From: Chlamydiota bacterium
Lineage (GTDB): Bacteria > Chlamydiota > Chlamydiia > Chlamydiales > Rhabdochlamydiaceae
NCBI GenBank assembly: GCA_030916885.1
Contig: JAUPVT010000024.1
Coordinates: 1 to 64,000, forward strand
Reading direction: 5' to 3'
Length of the DNA: 64,000 bases
This document shows positions 30,810-39,617 of the stretch, piece by piece. The notes beneath the pieces were generated by a model, which worked only from the letters and a program-made list of their open reading frames with translations, was not told the DNA's origin and did no database searches. Position 1 is the stretch's first letter, and every line of letters starts with the position of its first letter. A program made the position numbers and the translations under genes.

Positions 30810-31927
30810 AAGACGTCTCCTAAAAGGGTCATTTTTTTTAACTGTCTTACACAATCTACAATGATACAAATAGCTGCTTCTATCTGCTCTTCTGTTGTTT
30901 CATAAGAAAGGCTAAAACTAATTGCCGTATAGGCTAACTCAGGTGCAATATGACATTTAATCAATATTTGAGAAAGCAATTGATACTGCCCAGATCCTAT
31001 AGAAGCAAATACACCCTTGCGGTTTAGTAGATACAAAAGCGCCTCTGCATGAATATTAGGGAAGGCAATAACAGAGCAATTAGGAAGTCGCTCTACATCG
31101 GTAAAGAGAACCTTAGCATCGTTAATTTGCAGAGAGATTTTTTGTTCAAATTCATCACGTAATCTTGCGGTTTCTAAGCAAATAGACTCAAAAAGAGCGA
31201 TACTTTCTTCGAGGGCTGCTACTAAACAAGCTAAAGAAGCAGGCATTTGTTGCTGCGGACAGGAAAACAAAGTATGCTCTTTAACAATCATAACAGATGT
31301 TCCTTGAGGTGCATGAATCAAGGATCCTTCTAATGTCAAAAAATCAATAGGAAGATCGCGCAAACAAAAATGGGCTTTCCCCATTAAAGAGCTTGCATCC
31401 ACATGCAAAAGAATCCCTCTTTCTTTACACAGTTCTGCTAAGTCAGCTAATGGATGGATAACACCGGTCATTGGACTTGCCCAACATAGACTTAAAATAG
31501 AAACTTTAGGGAGAATAGCCTTATCTAACATCTCTTGAGTAATTTGCCCTTGCTTATTGACCTCAATTTGCCTACATATACATCCAACATCTTCTAACTC
31601 TCGCCAGATCTCTAATGAACCTATATCTTCTATGTTAGTCGTTAAAATCTGGTTTCTACCGGTTTGATAGACTGTATTGCGATAATGGGAAAATGCCAAA
31701 TGAGATAAAGCTTCTAGGCGACTTTGAAAACAAAAAACACGGTCTTGAGGATTTAATCCTAGTAAGTCAGCAAAACGTTTAGTATTCTTCCTTATGGAAA
31801 GTGCTACCTGCTGTCCCATAAAATGAGATGCTAAAGGATCTGCCCAGTCGGTTTTAAAAAATACAAGCATTCTTTCAATAGAGGATAGAGAAGGTTTTGT
31901 AGCGCTATGATGATCAAGATATATCAT
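30806..31927 (-). CDS. NifS-like aminotransferase-fold protein, probable pseudo-enzyme
   Basis: MIYLDHHSATKPSLSS, VDASSLMGKAHF; PLP-Lys and active Cys positions substituted. Confidence 0.8.
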   Translation of the reverse strand: MIYLDHHSATKPSLSSIERMLVFFKTDWADPLASHFMGQQVALSIRKNTKRFADLLGLNPQDRVFCFQSRLEALSHLAFSHYRNTVYQTGRNQILTTNIEDIGSLEIWRELEDVGCICRQIEVNKQGQITQEMLDKAILPKVSILSLCWASPMTGVIHPLADLAELCKERGILLHVDASSLMGKAHFCLRDLPIDFLTLEGSLIHAPQGTSVMIVKEHTLFSCPQQQMPASLACLVAALEESIALFESICLETARLRDEFEQKISLQINDAKVLFTDVERLPNCSVIAFPNIHAEALLYLLNRKGVFASIGSGQYQLLSQILIKCHIAPELAYTAISFSLSYETTEEQIEAAICIIVDCVRQLKKMTLLGDVL

Positions 31928-32606
31928 TTTTTTTCCAAGTGTTATGTATAAAAGTATAAAAGAGAGGTTCTCCTGTGGCAAGCTCCAATTCTACTACCTG
32001 CTCTTTAGACAAATCATCTAGATACATCACAATCGAGCGCAAAGAATTTCCATGAGCTGCAATGAAAACATTTTTTCCTTCCTGCAAAATAGGTAATATA
32101 TATTCCTTAAAATAAGGTATTGTGCGCTCTGCTGTCATAGCTAAACTCTCCCCTTCTGGGGGAGGGGTTTCAAAACTTCTGCGCCATTTTTGTACTTGTT
32201 CTTTTCCAAACTTCTCTATTGTTTTTTGCTTGTTTAATCCCTGTAAATCTCCATACATTCTCTCATTTAATTGCCACGCTTTTACTACAGGTATACAGTC
32301 TTTTTTAACACTTTCATCATGGATTTGAGACCATTCTTCCGGTTTATTCTTTTCTGGTTCTATAAAATAAGGGACTCTTTTCGATTGATGATACGCCATC
32401 GAAATCATTGCAGTCATTTGCGCTCTAAACAATGTAGAAGTAAAAATGTAATCGATAGGAATGTGAGCCATGTTTTTACCAGCTTCTATTGCCTCTTTGA
32501 TTCCCTTCTGGCTTAAAGGAATATCCACCCATCCTGTAAATAAATTGTGTTTATTCCATTCTGATTGTCCATGACGCATCATGATTAAAGTAGCTTTTTT
32601 TGACAT
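31914..32606 (-). CDS. gpmA: 2,3-bisphosphoglycerate-dependent phosphoglycerate mutase
   Basis: MMRHGQSEWNKHNLFTGWVDIPLS, AAHGNSLRSIVMYLDDLS. Confidence 0.93.
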   Translation of the reverse strand: MSKKATLIMMRHGQSEWNKHNLFTGWVDIPLSQKGIKEAIEAGKNMAHIPIDYIFTSTLFRAQMTAMISMAYHQSKRVPYFIEPEKNKPEEWSQIHDESVKKDCIPVVKAWQLNERMYGDLQGLNKQKTIEKFGKEQVQKWRRSFETPPPEGESLAMTAERTIPYFKEYILPILQEGKNVFIAAHGNSLRSIVMYLDDLSKEQVVELELATGEPLFYTFIHNTWKKNDIS

Positions 32607-32708
32607 ATATCTTCCGGTTAAAATATCTCTATTGGGATCATATTAGCAAAAACTATAAAAAATCAAAAAACGAAACAAAAATTTAATAAGAAGTAAAGAA
32701 TTTAATAT

Positions 32709-32835
32709 ATGATAAAAAAAAGAAAGCCAATCCATCCTGGGGAATAGCCTTGATCGGCTTTACATTAAGCAGCTTAATTTAAGCCTACACAAGCTCTCTG
32801 ATAGATATCGATCTATTTCTGAAGCTAAAATTTAA
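32709..32835 (+). pseudogene. possible degraded HigA-type antitoxin
   Basis: MIKKRKPIHPGE* then LHKLSDRYRSISEAKI* in another frame. Confidence 0.35.
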
Positions 32836-32877
32836 ATCGTTGAAATTTACTGTTATCTCTTATATAATCGTGCGCCT

Positions 32878-33594
32878 ATGGAAAATAAAAAGCGTTTAAG
32901 TAAAGTCCTTGCTTCTGCTGGGATAGCTTCTCGAAGGGCTTCAGAAGAATTGATTTTTAAGGGTAGGGTGACCGTTAATGATGAGGTCATACTTGTTCCT
33001 CAAACCCTTGTTTGCACTCAAAAAGATCAAATCTGTGTGGATAATGAACCAATCCAGTCTGAGAAAAAAAAAGTTTATTATATTTTAAACAAACCCCATG
33101 GCTTTATTTGTTCTAATGCTCCGTTAGGAAAAAAAAAAAGAATTGTCGATCTATTTGCTCATCTTCCCTACCGTCTATTCACCATTGGACGATTAGATAG
33201 AGATACAACCGGGCTTTTGTTAGTCACTAATGATGGGCATTTTGCCAATAAGGTGATCCACCCATCTTCTAATATTCAAAAAGAATATTTAATAAAAACA
33301 CTACAAGAAGTGACTGATTTGCATCTAAAGCAAATATCTAAAGGAATTTTTATAGAAGGATCCTTTGTAAAACCTATACGAGTGGTAAAGGTACGCAAGG
33401 GCACATTAAAAATTGCAGTCAAAGAAGGAAAGAAGCGAGAAGTTCGTTTGCTTGTACAAGGAGCCAACCTTGAGATTTTAGAACTGAGTCGTATTCGCAT
33501 TGGGGGATTACTTTTAGGTCCTATTGCTGAAGGTGATTTTCGACCCATGACAGAAACAGAAAAGCAAATTATTTTTCAATCTTCTAATCTTTGA
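32878..33594 (+). CDS. RsuA/RluB-family pseudouridine synthase
   Basis: S4 domain KRLSKVLASAGIASRRASEELI, GRLDRDTTGLLLVTNDG. Confidence 0.9.
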   Translation: MENKKRLSKVLASAGIASRRASEELIFKGRVTVNDEVILVPQTLVCTQKDQICVDNEPIQSEKKKVYYILNKPHGFICSNAPLGKKKRIVDLFAHLPYRLFTIGRLDRDTTGLLLVTNDGHFANKVIHPSSNIQKEYLIKTLQEVTDLHLKQISKGIFIEGSFVKPIRVVKVRKGTLKIAVKEGKKREVRLLVQGANLEILELSRIRIGGLLLGPIAEGDFRPMTETEKQIIFQSSNL

Positions 33595-33666
33595 AAAAGA
33601 GTTGTATTCAATTAGCTTTAAAGCTAGATTCTGATATGAGATTTGAGTATTCTGTAACAGGATTGT

Positions 33667-34341
33667 ATGCTTAACATTGCACGCCTTTTTGGGAAGTCTC
33701 CTTTTGCTCCTCTACAAACTCATATGAAAAAAGTAGCCCACTGTGTGGAAAAACTCTCACAAATGTTTGCTGGTTTAGCAAAGAAAGATGTAGAAAAGAT
33801 TGCAAAAGCAGCGCATGAAATCTCTCGTCTTGAACACGAGGCAGATTTAGCTAAAAATGATATCCGCAACCACCTTCCCAGAAGCATTTTTTTACCTATT
33901 GATCGATCGCAATTTCTCGATATTTTATCTATTCAAGACGATATATCCGATAAAGCAGAAGACATTGCTACTCTACTTACCCTAAGCCCTCTAGAAGAAT
34001 GCAATGGATTTCTTTCCCAAATGCAAAACTTTTTTCGTAAAAATGAAGAAGTGTTTATCCATGCTAAGCGCATTATTGAAGAAATTGATGAATTGCTAGA
34101 ATCTTCCTTTGGAGGAATTGAAGCAGAAAAAGTAAAAACAATGGTAGAAGAAACCGCCTATCTCGAACATGAAGCAAGTAAAATGCAGCATGTACTCAAA
34201 AAAGAACTATTCATCAAAGCTCATTCTCTTTCTAATCCCGGTTTTTATCTATGGATGAGTTTAATTGAAGAAGTAGCAAAAATCTCTCATCTTTCTGAGA
34301 GCTTAGCAAACCGCATTCGAATGGTCCTAGAACTAAAATAA
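33667..34341 (+). CDS. PhoU-like DUF47 phosphate transport regulator
   Basis: DUF47-type helical protein directly upstream of PiT. Confidence 0.8.
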   Translation: MLNIARLFGKSPFAPLQTHMKKVAHCVEKLSQMFAGLAKKDVEKIAKAAHEISRLEHEADLAKNDIRNHLPRSIFLPIDRSQFLDILSIQDDISDKAEDIATLLTLSPLEECNGFLSQMQNFFRKNEEVFIHAKRIIEEIDELLESSFGGIEAEKVKTMVEETAYLEHEASKMQHVLKKELFIKAHSLSNPGFYLWMSLIEEVAKISHLSESLANRIRMVLELK

Positions 34342-34344
34342 ACA

Positions 34345-35766
34345 ATGGACAATGCAACAATACTTACACTGCTTGTTCTAGCCATTGGCTTTTACATGGC
34401 TTGGAATATTGGAGCCAATGATGTTTCTAATGCTATGGGAACCTCTGTTGGCTCTGGCGCTCTTACTCTAAGAAAAGCTGTTATGATAGCAGCTGTCTTA
34501 GAGTTTAGTGGAGCTTTTTTCCTTGGATCGCATGTCTCAGAAACCATGCAAAAAGGATTAATTCACACTCAATTATTTGCAGAAGATCCACTCATCTTAG
34601 TCCTAGGAATGTGCGCTGTACTGTGTGGAACTGGAGTCTGGTTACAAATAGCTTCTTTTTTTGGATGGCCTGTTTCTACAACTCATGCGATTGTAGGAGC
34701 TATTTTAGGCTTTGGTGGCGCGGTTATGGGAATCGATGTTATCCAATGGAATGTAGTAAATTCTGTTGCAGCTAGCTGGATAATCTCCCCTGTTTTAGCA
34801 GGAATGATCTCTTATTTTGTATTCAATATGTTGCAACGCAATATTTTATATGCAATGAATCCTTTAGAAGCCGCCAGAAAATTTATTCCCTTATTAACCT
34901 TTATTGTTCTTAGTGCATTTACCTTAAGCTTACTATTTAATGGACTGACGCGTTTAGATTGGCATTTTTCTTTTATCCAAGTACTAGCTATCGCCTTTGT
35001 TATTGGTAGTATTGCTTCTTTTTTCGCTTTTTTATTAGTTCGTAGAGTGCATTCTCCTAATGAATCAAGCCCTATTTCTCGTTATTCTCCTCAAACGGTT
35101 ATCAGTTTAGAAAAAGCTCTTAAGCACCTTCAGCGCGTTCATGTGGTATCTTATGATGAAACCCATGAACAGATAGGACATTTAGTAGAAGAGGTACAAT
35201 CCCTCTCTCAACAATTAAGGCAAGAAACAAACTTTTTAGAACGCACTTCTGAATATACTTCTGTGGAAAAAATGTTTGGTTATTTACAAATCTTAAGCGC
35301 CTCTTTTGTCGCTTTTGGTCATGGAGCTAATGATGTTGCTAATGCCATAGGCCCTGTTGCAGCCGTTCTAGATATTATTAATAGAGGTGTTGTCTCTCAA
35401 GCAGCAACAGTGCCTTCCTGGCTACTTGTGTTTGGAGGCTTAGGCATTGTAACAGGTCTTGCAACCTGGGGGTGGAGAGTCATTGCTACCATTGGCAAAA
35501 AAATTACAGAGCTTACCCCCACCCGCGGCTTCTCTGCTGAATTTGGTACCGCTATTACCATCCTTCTAGCTTCTAAACTAGGCCTACCCGTCTCTACCAC
35601 GCACTGCTTAGTCGGTGCTGTTTTAGGAGTAGGACTAGCTCGTGGAATCCGTGCCTTAAACCTTAGAATGCTTCGTGAAATCGCCCTATCTTGGGTAATC
35701 ACGCTCCCCGCTAGTGCAATAACTAGTGTTCTTATTTTCTATTTACTAAAAGCTATTTTCATATAA
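34345..35766 (+). CDS. inorganic phosphate transporter, PiT family
   Basis: Duplicated GANDVSNAMGTSVGSGALT / GANDVANAIGPVAAV signatures. Confidence 0.93.
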   Translation: MDNATILTLLVLAIGFYMAWNIGANDVSNAMGTSVGSGALTLRKAVMIAAVLEFSGAFFLGSHVSETMQKGLIHTQLFAEDPLILVLGMCAVLCGTGVWLQIASFFGWPVSTTHAIVGAILGFGGAVMGIDVIQWNVVNSVAASWIISPVLAGMISYFVFNMLQRNILYAMNPLEAARKFIPLLTFIVLSAFTLSLLFNGLTRLDWHFSFIQVLAIAFVIGSIASFFAFLLVRRVHSPNESSPISRYSPQTVISLEKALKHLQRVHVVSYDETHEQIGHLVEEVQSLSQQLRQETNFLERTSEYTSVEKMFGYLQILSASFVAFGHGANDVANAIGPVAAVLDIINRGVVSQAATVPSWLLVFGGLGIVTGLATWGWRVIATIGKKITELTPTRGFSAEFGTAITILLASKLGLPVSTTHCLVGAVLGVGLARGIRALNLRMLREIALSWVITLPASAITSVLIFYLLKAIFI

Positions 35767-36425
35767 ATACTCATTTAAAAAAAAGGATCTGCAACTTCAT
35801 AGTTTTTAGACATTCTTCTATCCAAGCAAATTCCTTTATAAAAATTGCTTCTGATCTTGTAGAAAGCACTAGATATTACACTCTAGTTTTACGTGAATAT
35901 ACTCCTGAAAAATAGGATACATTCCCCGTTAGCTTTTGTCTTTACACTCATTATTGAGCTAGACAAGATCTTCCATTGCACTCCTTTCTTAGGAAAAAAG
36001 GAACATAGATAGCTATTAATCATCTGTATCTGACAATCTTTTAGAAGAAGTTAAAAAGGCTAGCTATTCCAGAAATCTGGCATAATACTTTCAGAAAGCA
36101 CTTTAAAAGATTGCAAACTGAAAATATTTTAAGAGCAAGTAAATGTGGCTCTGAAGCAAGTACATCAGGAACTCTGATTAACCTTGGTATTGGAGATGAA
36201 GTTGATGAGAAACCTAAAGAGCCGCTTCTGATATAAACTGGAAAACATCAGCTCTTTTCTTTAAATGTAAAAAATCTATTTTTTGAATATATTTATCTAT
36301 ATTCGCATCCAATTCAGGAATAATACCTGCATGCAAATTCTCTGGTAAAGACTGAAATATCTTCTCCTTAAATCCTAGGATGTATTCTTTAGTAGCTGCT
36401 GAAATAATTTTATTTTATGGATTTT

Positions 36426-36533
36426 TTACAAATTACTCACTGCAAGAAATACATTGATATGTTTATTTCCGTGTATGGATAGAACCATTTTTCTTATGGT
36501 ATGTGAACAACAGTTAGGACAAGAGATATTCAT
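36426..36533 (-). pseudogene. remnant of IS1-type InsA zinc-finger ORF
   Basis: MNISCPNCCSHTIRKMVLSIHGNKHINVFLAVSNL*. Confidence 0.45.
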
Positions 36534-36708
36534 TTATGACTCCAATGATTTTGGAGCATAATACATCCTTTATCTATAAAATTAAAATTTAGATGCTCAC
36601 TATCTATTTAGGACTACCGATAAGCTCTATTGTAAAACAATAAAGAGAAATATTTATCCATTCAGATCTTGCTTTTTTGATTATTATTGAGGTCTCTCTT
36701 ATTTCTCT

Positions 36709-37668
36709 TTAAGCCAAAGAGGTTTGTTTTTTAGCAGCTTCTTCTTTTCGAGTTCTATATAAAATGAATAAATTACTTCCAACAATAACCATAGCTCCGA
36801 TTAATGTATAGATGTCTGGTGTTTTGTTCCACCAGGTAAAATCAAGAGCTACTACCCAGAAGAAGGTAGAGTAATCAATAGGCGCAAGAATTGAGGCTTG
36901 TGCAAAACGAAGTGATTGTGCAATAGCGTATTGGGCACCAGCTGTCAGCATACCTACAATGGTAAAAAGACCCCAATGAGTCCAAGGCATCGATTTCCAA
37001 GCAAGAGTAAACTGAGGAGATAGCCAATTTGGGGAAGCCGAAGAAATAACACCTAAGATCAGCATAGCCACGATCATTACGACATTTGGATAGATTGCAA
37101 TGGCAAGGCTGTGTTCTGTTGATGCTAAACGGCGCATGAGAATCTTATTCAAAGCTCCAAGGAAAGTTGCAAAAAGAACCAGAAATGCTGCTGATTCCAT
37201 GACATTTGATCCAGGCCGCATAGCAATGATGACTCCTATAAGACCGATCCCTACAGCAATCCATCGCTCCCGAGTTACTTTTTCTTTGAGCATTAATGAA
37301 CCTAAGACAATCATGAAGAAGGGCGAGGTATAGCTAAATGTATAGATTGTTGTTAAAGAAGCGAGTGAAAAAGCGAACATAAAACAAAAAGTATAGATCA
37401 AATTAACCGCTAGCCTTGTGAGATGGCTAGTTGGGTGTTTTGAATAAAGAACCTTGCGCGGCCCGCCTTGGAAATAGGTTGCAATAAAAAGAGGCACTAA
37501 ACGAGTAAATGCACGTAGCAGTGTGACTTGACAGACACTATATGTGCCCATGAGATGTTTAATGAAAGCATCGGATAGCGGATAAAGTGCCAATCCAAGA
37601 ATCATTAAACCAACACCTAATACAGCTTTATTGTGTAGTTTTCTGTCTACATTAGCTTCATATACCAT
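36709..37668 (-). CDS. EamA/DMT-superfamily transporter
   Basis: About ten TM helices, two EamA-like halves (LLRAFTRLVPLF; LKEKVTRERWIAVGIGLIGVII). Confidence 0.85.
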   Translation of the reverse strand: MVYEANVDRKLHNKAVLGVGLMILGLALYPLSDAFIKHLMGTYSVCQVTLLRAFTRLVPLFIATYFQGGPRKVLYSKHPTSHLTRLAVNLIYTFCFMFAFSLASLTTIYTFSYTSPFFMIVLGSLMLKEKVTRERWIAVGIGLIGVIIAMRPGSNVMESAAFLVLFATFLGALNKILMRRLASTEHSLAIAIYPNVVMIVAMLILGVISSASPNWLSPQFTLAWKSMPWTHWGLFTIVGMLTAGAQYAIAQSLRFAQASILAPIDYSTFFWVVALDFTWWNKTPDIYTLIGAMVIVGSNLFILYRTRKEEAAKKQTSLA

Positions 37669-37756
37669 AAATGCTCCTTAACATTTCAAAAAATAACTAA
37701 CGTTAAAGGAATTTTCTTCTCAATTATCCTTTAAACCATAGATATTTGTATATATT

Positions 37757-38791
37757 TTATTTTTTCTTGCATATACAACAGCTTGGCATACACACATTAC
37801 AGCAAGAACGAGTAGGATGACGAACAAGCATCTGATTGGTCAACGTCTCCTCTTGTTCTATGATGGTAAGAATTGCTTGAATCCAATCCGGATGATGGTT
37901 AAGAGCAGGGCAACGAATAGCGGTTAATCCCTGCTTGCGAATGACTGGCAAATAAAGTTTTTCGATTTCAAAAAGTGTTTCTATATGATCTGAAGTAAAG
38001 CTTAAAGGAATAACTACTACTTTTTTTCTGTCCTGTGCCCAAGTGCGAATCTCTTCACACACATCACTTGTATAAGGACAAAGCCATTCTTGCTTATCAA
38101 ATTGAGATTGATAGGATAAATGACAAAGCGCTTGAGGAAATCGTTTTTTCAGCCCATAAAAACTTAACAAGCATTCTTTTTCATAAGGGTCTCCTGTACA
38201 AACAAACTTTCTAGGAATCGCATGAGCAGAAAAAAGCAAGCATACCTCTTCTTCTTTAATCTCGTGTTGGCTTAAACAAAGACGGATTTGTTTCTCGAAT
38301 GCGCTAAGATATAAAGGATGGGCTGCATAAGATTTAATCCAAGAAAGTTGATTTAGACTCTGTCCACATAAATTACGAGAAAAAAATAGAGCCACGCTTC
38401 CTGTTGTAGCATAGCTAAATTGGGGAAACATGGGGAAAACGCGTATCTGATGACTCTCTGGTATTTGCTTAACAGCAGATAAAAAAGAAGCATGCGTTTT
38501 AGGCAAATAACGGTGAAAAGTAAGAAAAGGTGCTTTCATGTATTTCTGCAAAGTGACAGCCATTTTTTCGGTATCTTCATAGATCGGAGATTTACCACCG
38601 ATTTTTGCATATTCAGGAATAACCTTTAGCGCACGTTTTTTTGCAATTCGATTAAATAATAAACGATGAATAAAAGAAGGGAAAGGAGTCCGAATCACTT
38701 CTTGATCCGTAAGTAATTCTTTTAAAAATTCTTCTACTTCTTTTAGATCTCTAGGACCACCAAAGTTGATAATGAGATAAGTATTTGACAT
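37757..38791 (-). CDS. hemH: ferrochelatase with Cys-rich C-terminal tail
   Basis: NFGGPRDLKEVEEFLKELL, FSAHAIPRKFV, PLSFTSDHIETLFEIE; tail SCCNVCMPSCCICKKK. Confidence 0.9.
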   Translation of the reverse strand: MSNTYLIINFGGPRDLKEVEEFLKELLTDQEVIRTPFPSFIHRLLFNRIAKKRALKVIPEYAKIGGKSPIYEDTEKMAVTLQKYMKAPFLTFHRYLPKTHASFLSAVKQIPESHQIRVFPMFPQFSYATTGSVALFFSRNLCGQSLNQLSWIKSYAAHPLYLSAFEKQIRLCLSQHEIKEEEVCLLFSAHAIPRKFVCTGDPYEKECLLSFYGLKKRFPQALCHLSYQSQFDKQEWLCPYTSDVCEEIRTWAQDRKKVVVIPLSFTSDHIETLFEIEKLYLPVIRKQGLTAIRCPALNHHPDWIQAILTIIEQEETLTNQMLVRHPTRSCCNVCMPSCCICKKK

Positions 38792-38852
38792 AATTAAAAC
38801 CTTAAACGATAAACATACACTTTTTTATCTTATTTGTGTTACAGATCATCTT

Positions 38853-39590
38853 ATGTTACAGAAAATTTCTATCTTACTGCTACTCTCTCTTCTTTATTGC
38901 TGTGGAAGCAAAAACCATCCACAAAAAGTGGCCCTCGACCCCAGTTGGTATCCTTTAGATTTAGAGGATAGAAATGTACAACTATTGGGATTTTCTACTG
39001 AAATTTTGCAGAAAGTTTCAAAAAAAATCCCCCTTGCTAAATTGACAGTGGATGCTCATTACTTGTTAGAAGACTTACTTCAAGGGAAATATGAAGCTGT
39101 TCTCTCTTCTTTTCCTCCCTATAATTTTAATAAAGATCGCTTTGATTTTTCAGAAAGCTATCTAATGTTAGGTCCTGTAATTGTAGTAGATAAGTCGTCT
39201 AATATCTCTTCTATAAAACAGCTAAAAGGCAAGGCTGTTGGCGTTCTTTCAGATGCTACTGCTTTATTAATCGAATCCGTTCCAGATGTGTTAATCCATC
39301 AATACTCTTCTAAATCACAAGCTCTTGAAGCTGTAAACTTAAAAGTACTAGATGCCGCTTTAATCGATATTTTAAGTGCTTATGCCTATTGTGAAGATCT
39401 CTATCAAGATAAGTTAAAGGTAGGATCTTTGCCTTTAACCAATGAGGCTTTAAGGCTAATTACAATACGTAATAAAAATAGCTCTTTAATTAAAGCCTTT
39501 AATCAGGAGATTCACCAATTAAACGAATCTGGTGAATATCAAAAAATGCTTAATAAATGGGGGTTGCCACAAAAAGAGATGAAAAAATAA
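38853..39590 (+). CDS. amino-acid ABC transporter substrate-binding lipoprotein (family 3)
   Basis: Lipobox LYCCGS; SBP_bac_3 pattern. Confidence 0.75.
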   Translation: MLQKISILLLLSLLYCCGSKNHPQKVALDPSWYPLDLEDRNVQLLGFSTEILQKVSKKIPLAKLTVDAHYLLEDLLQGKYEAVLSSFPPYNFNKDRFDFSESYLMLGPVIVVDKSSNISSIKQLKGKAVGVLSDATALLIESVPDVLIHQYSSKSQALEAVNLKVLDAALIDILSAYAYCEDLYQDKLKVGSLPLTNEALRLITIRNKNSSLIKAFNQEIHQLNESGEYQKMLNKWGLPQKEMKK

Positions 39591-39617
39591 GAGAGATTTA
39601 CTCCCCTCTTATGTTCC

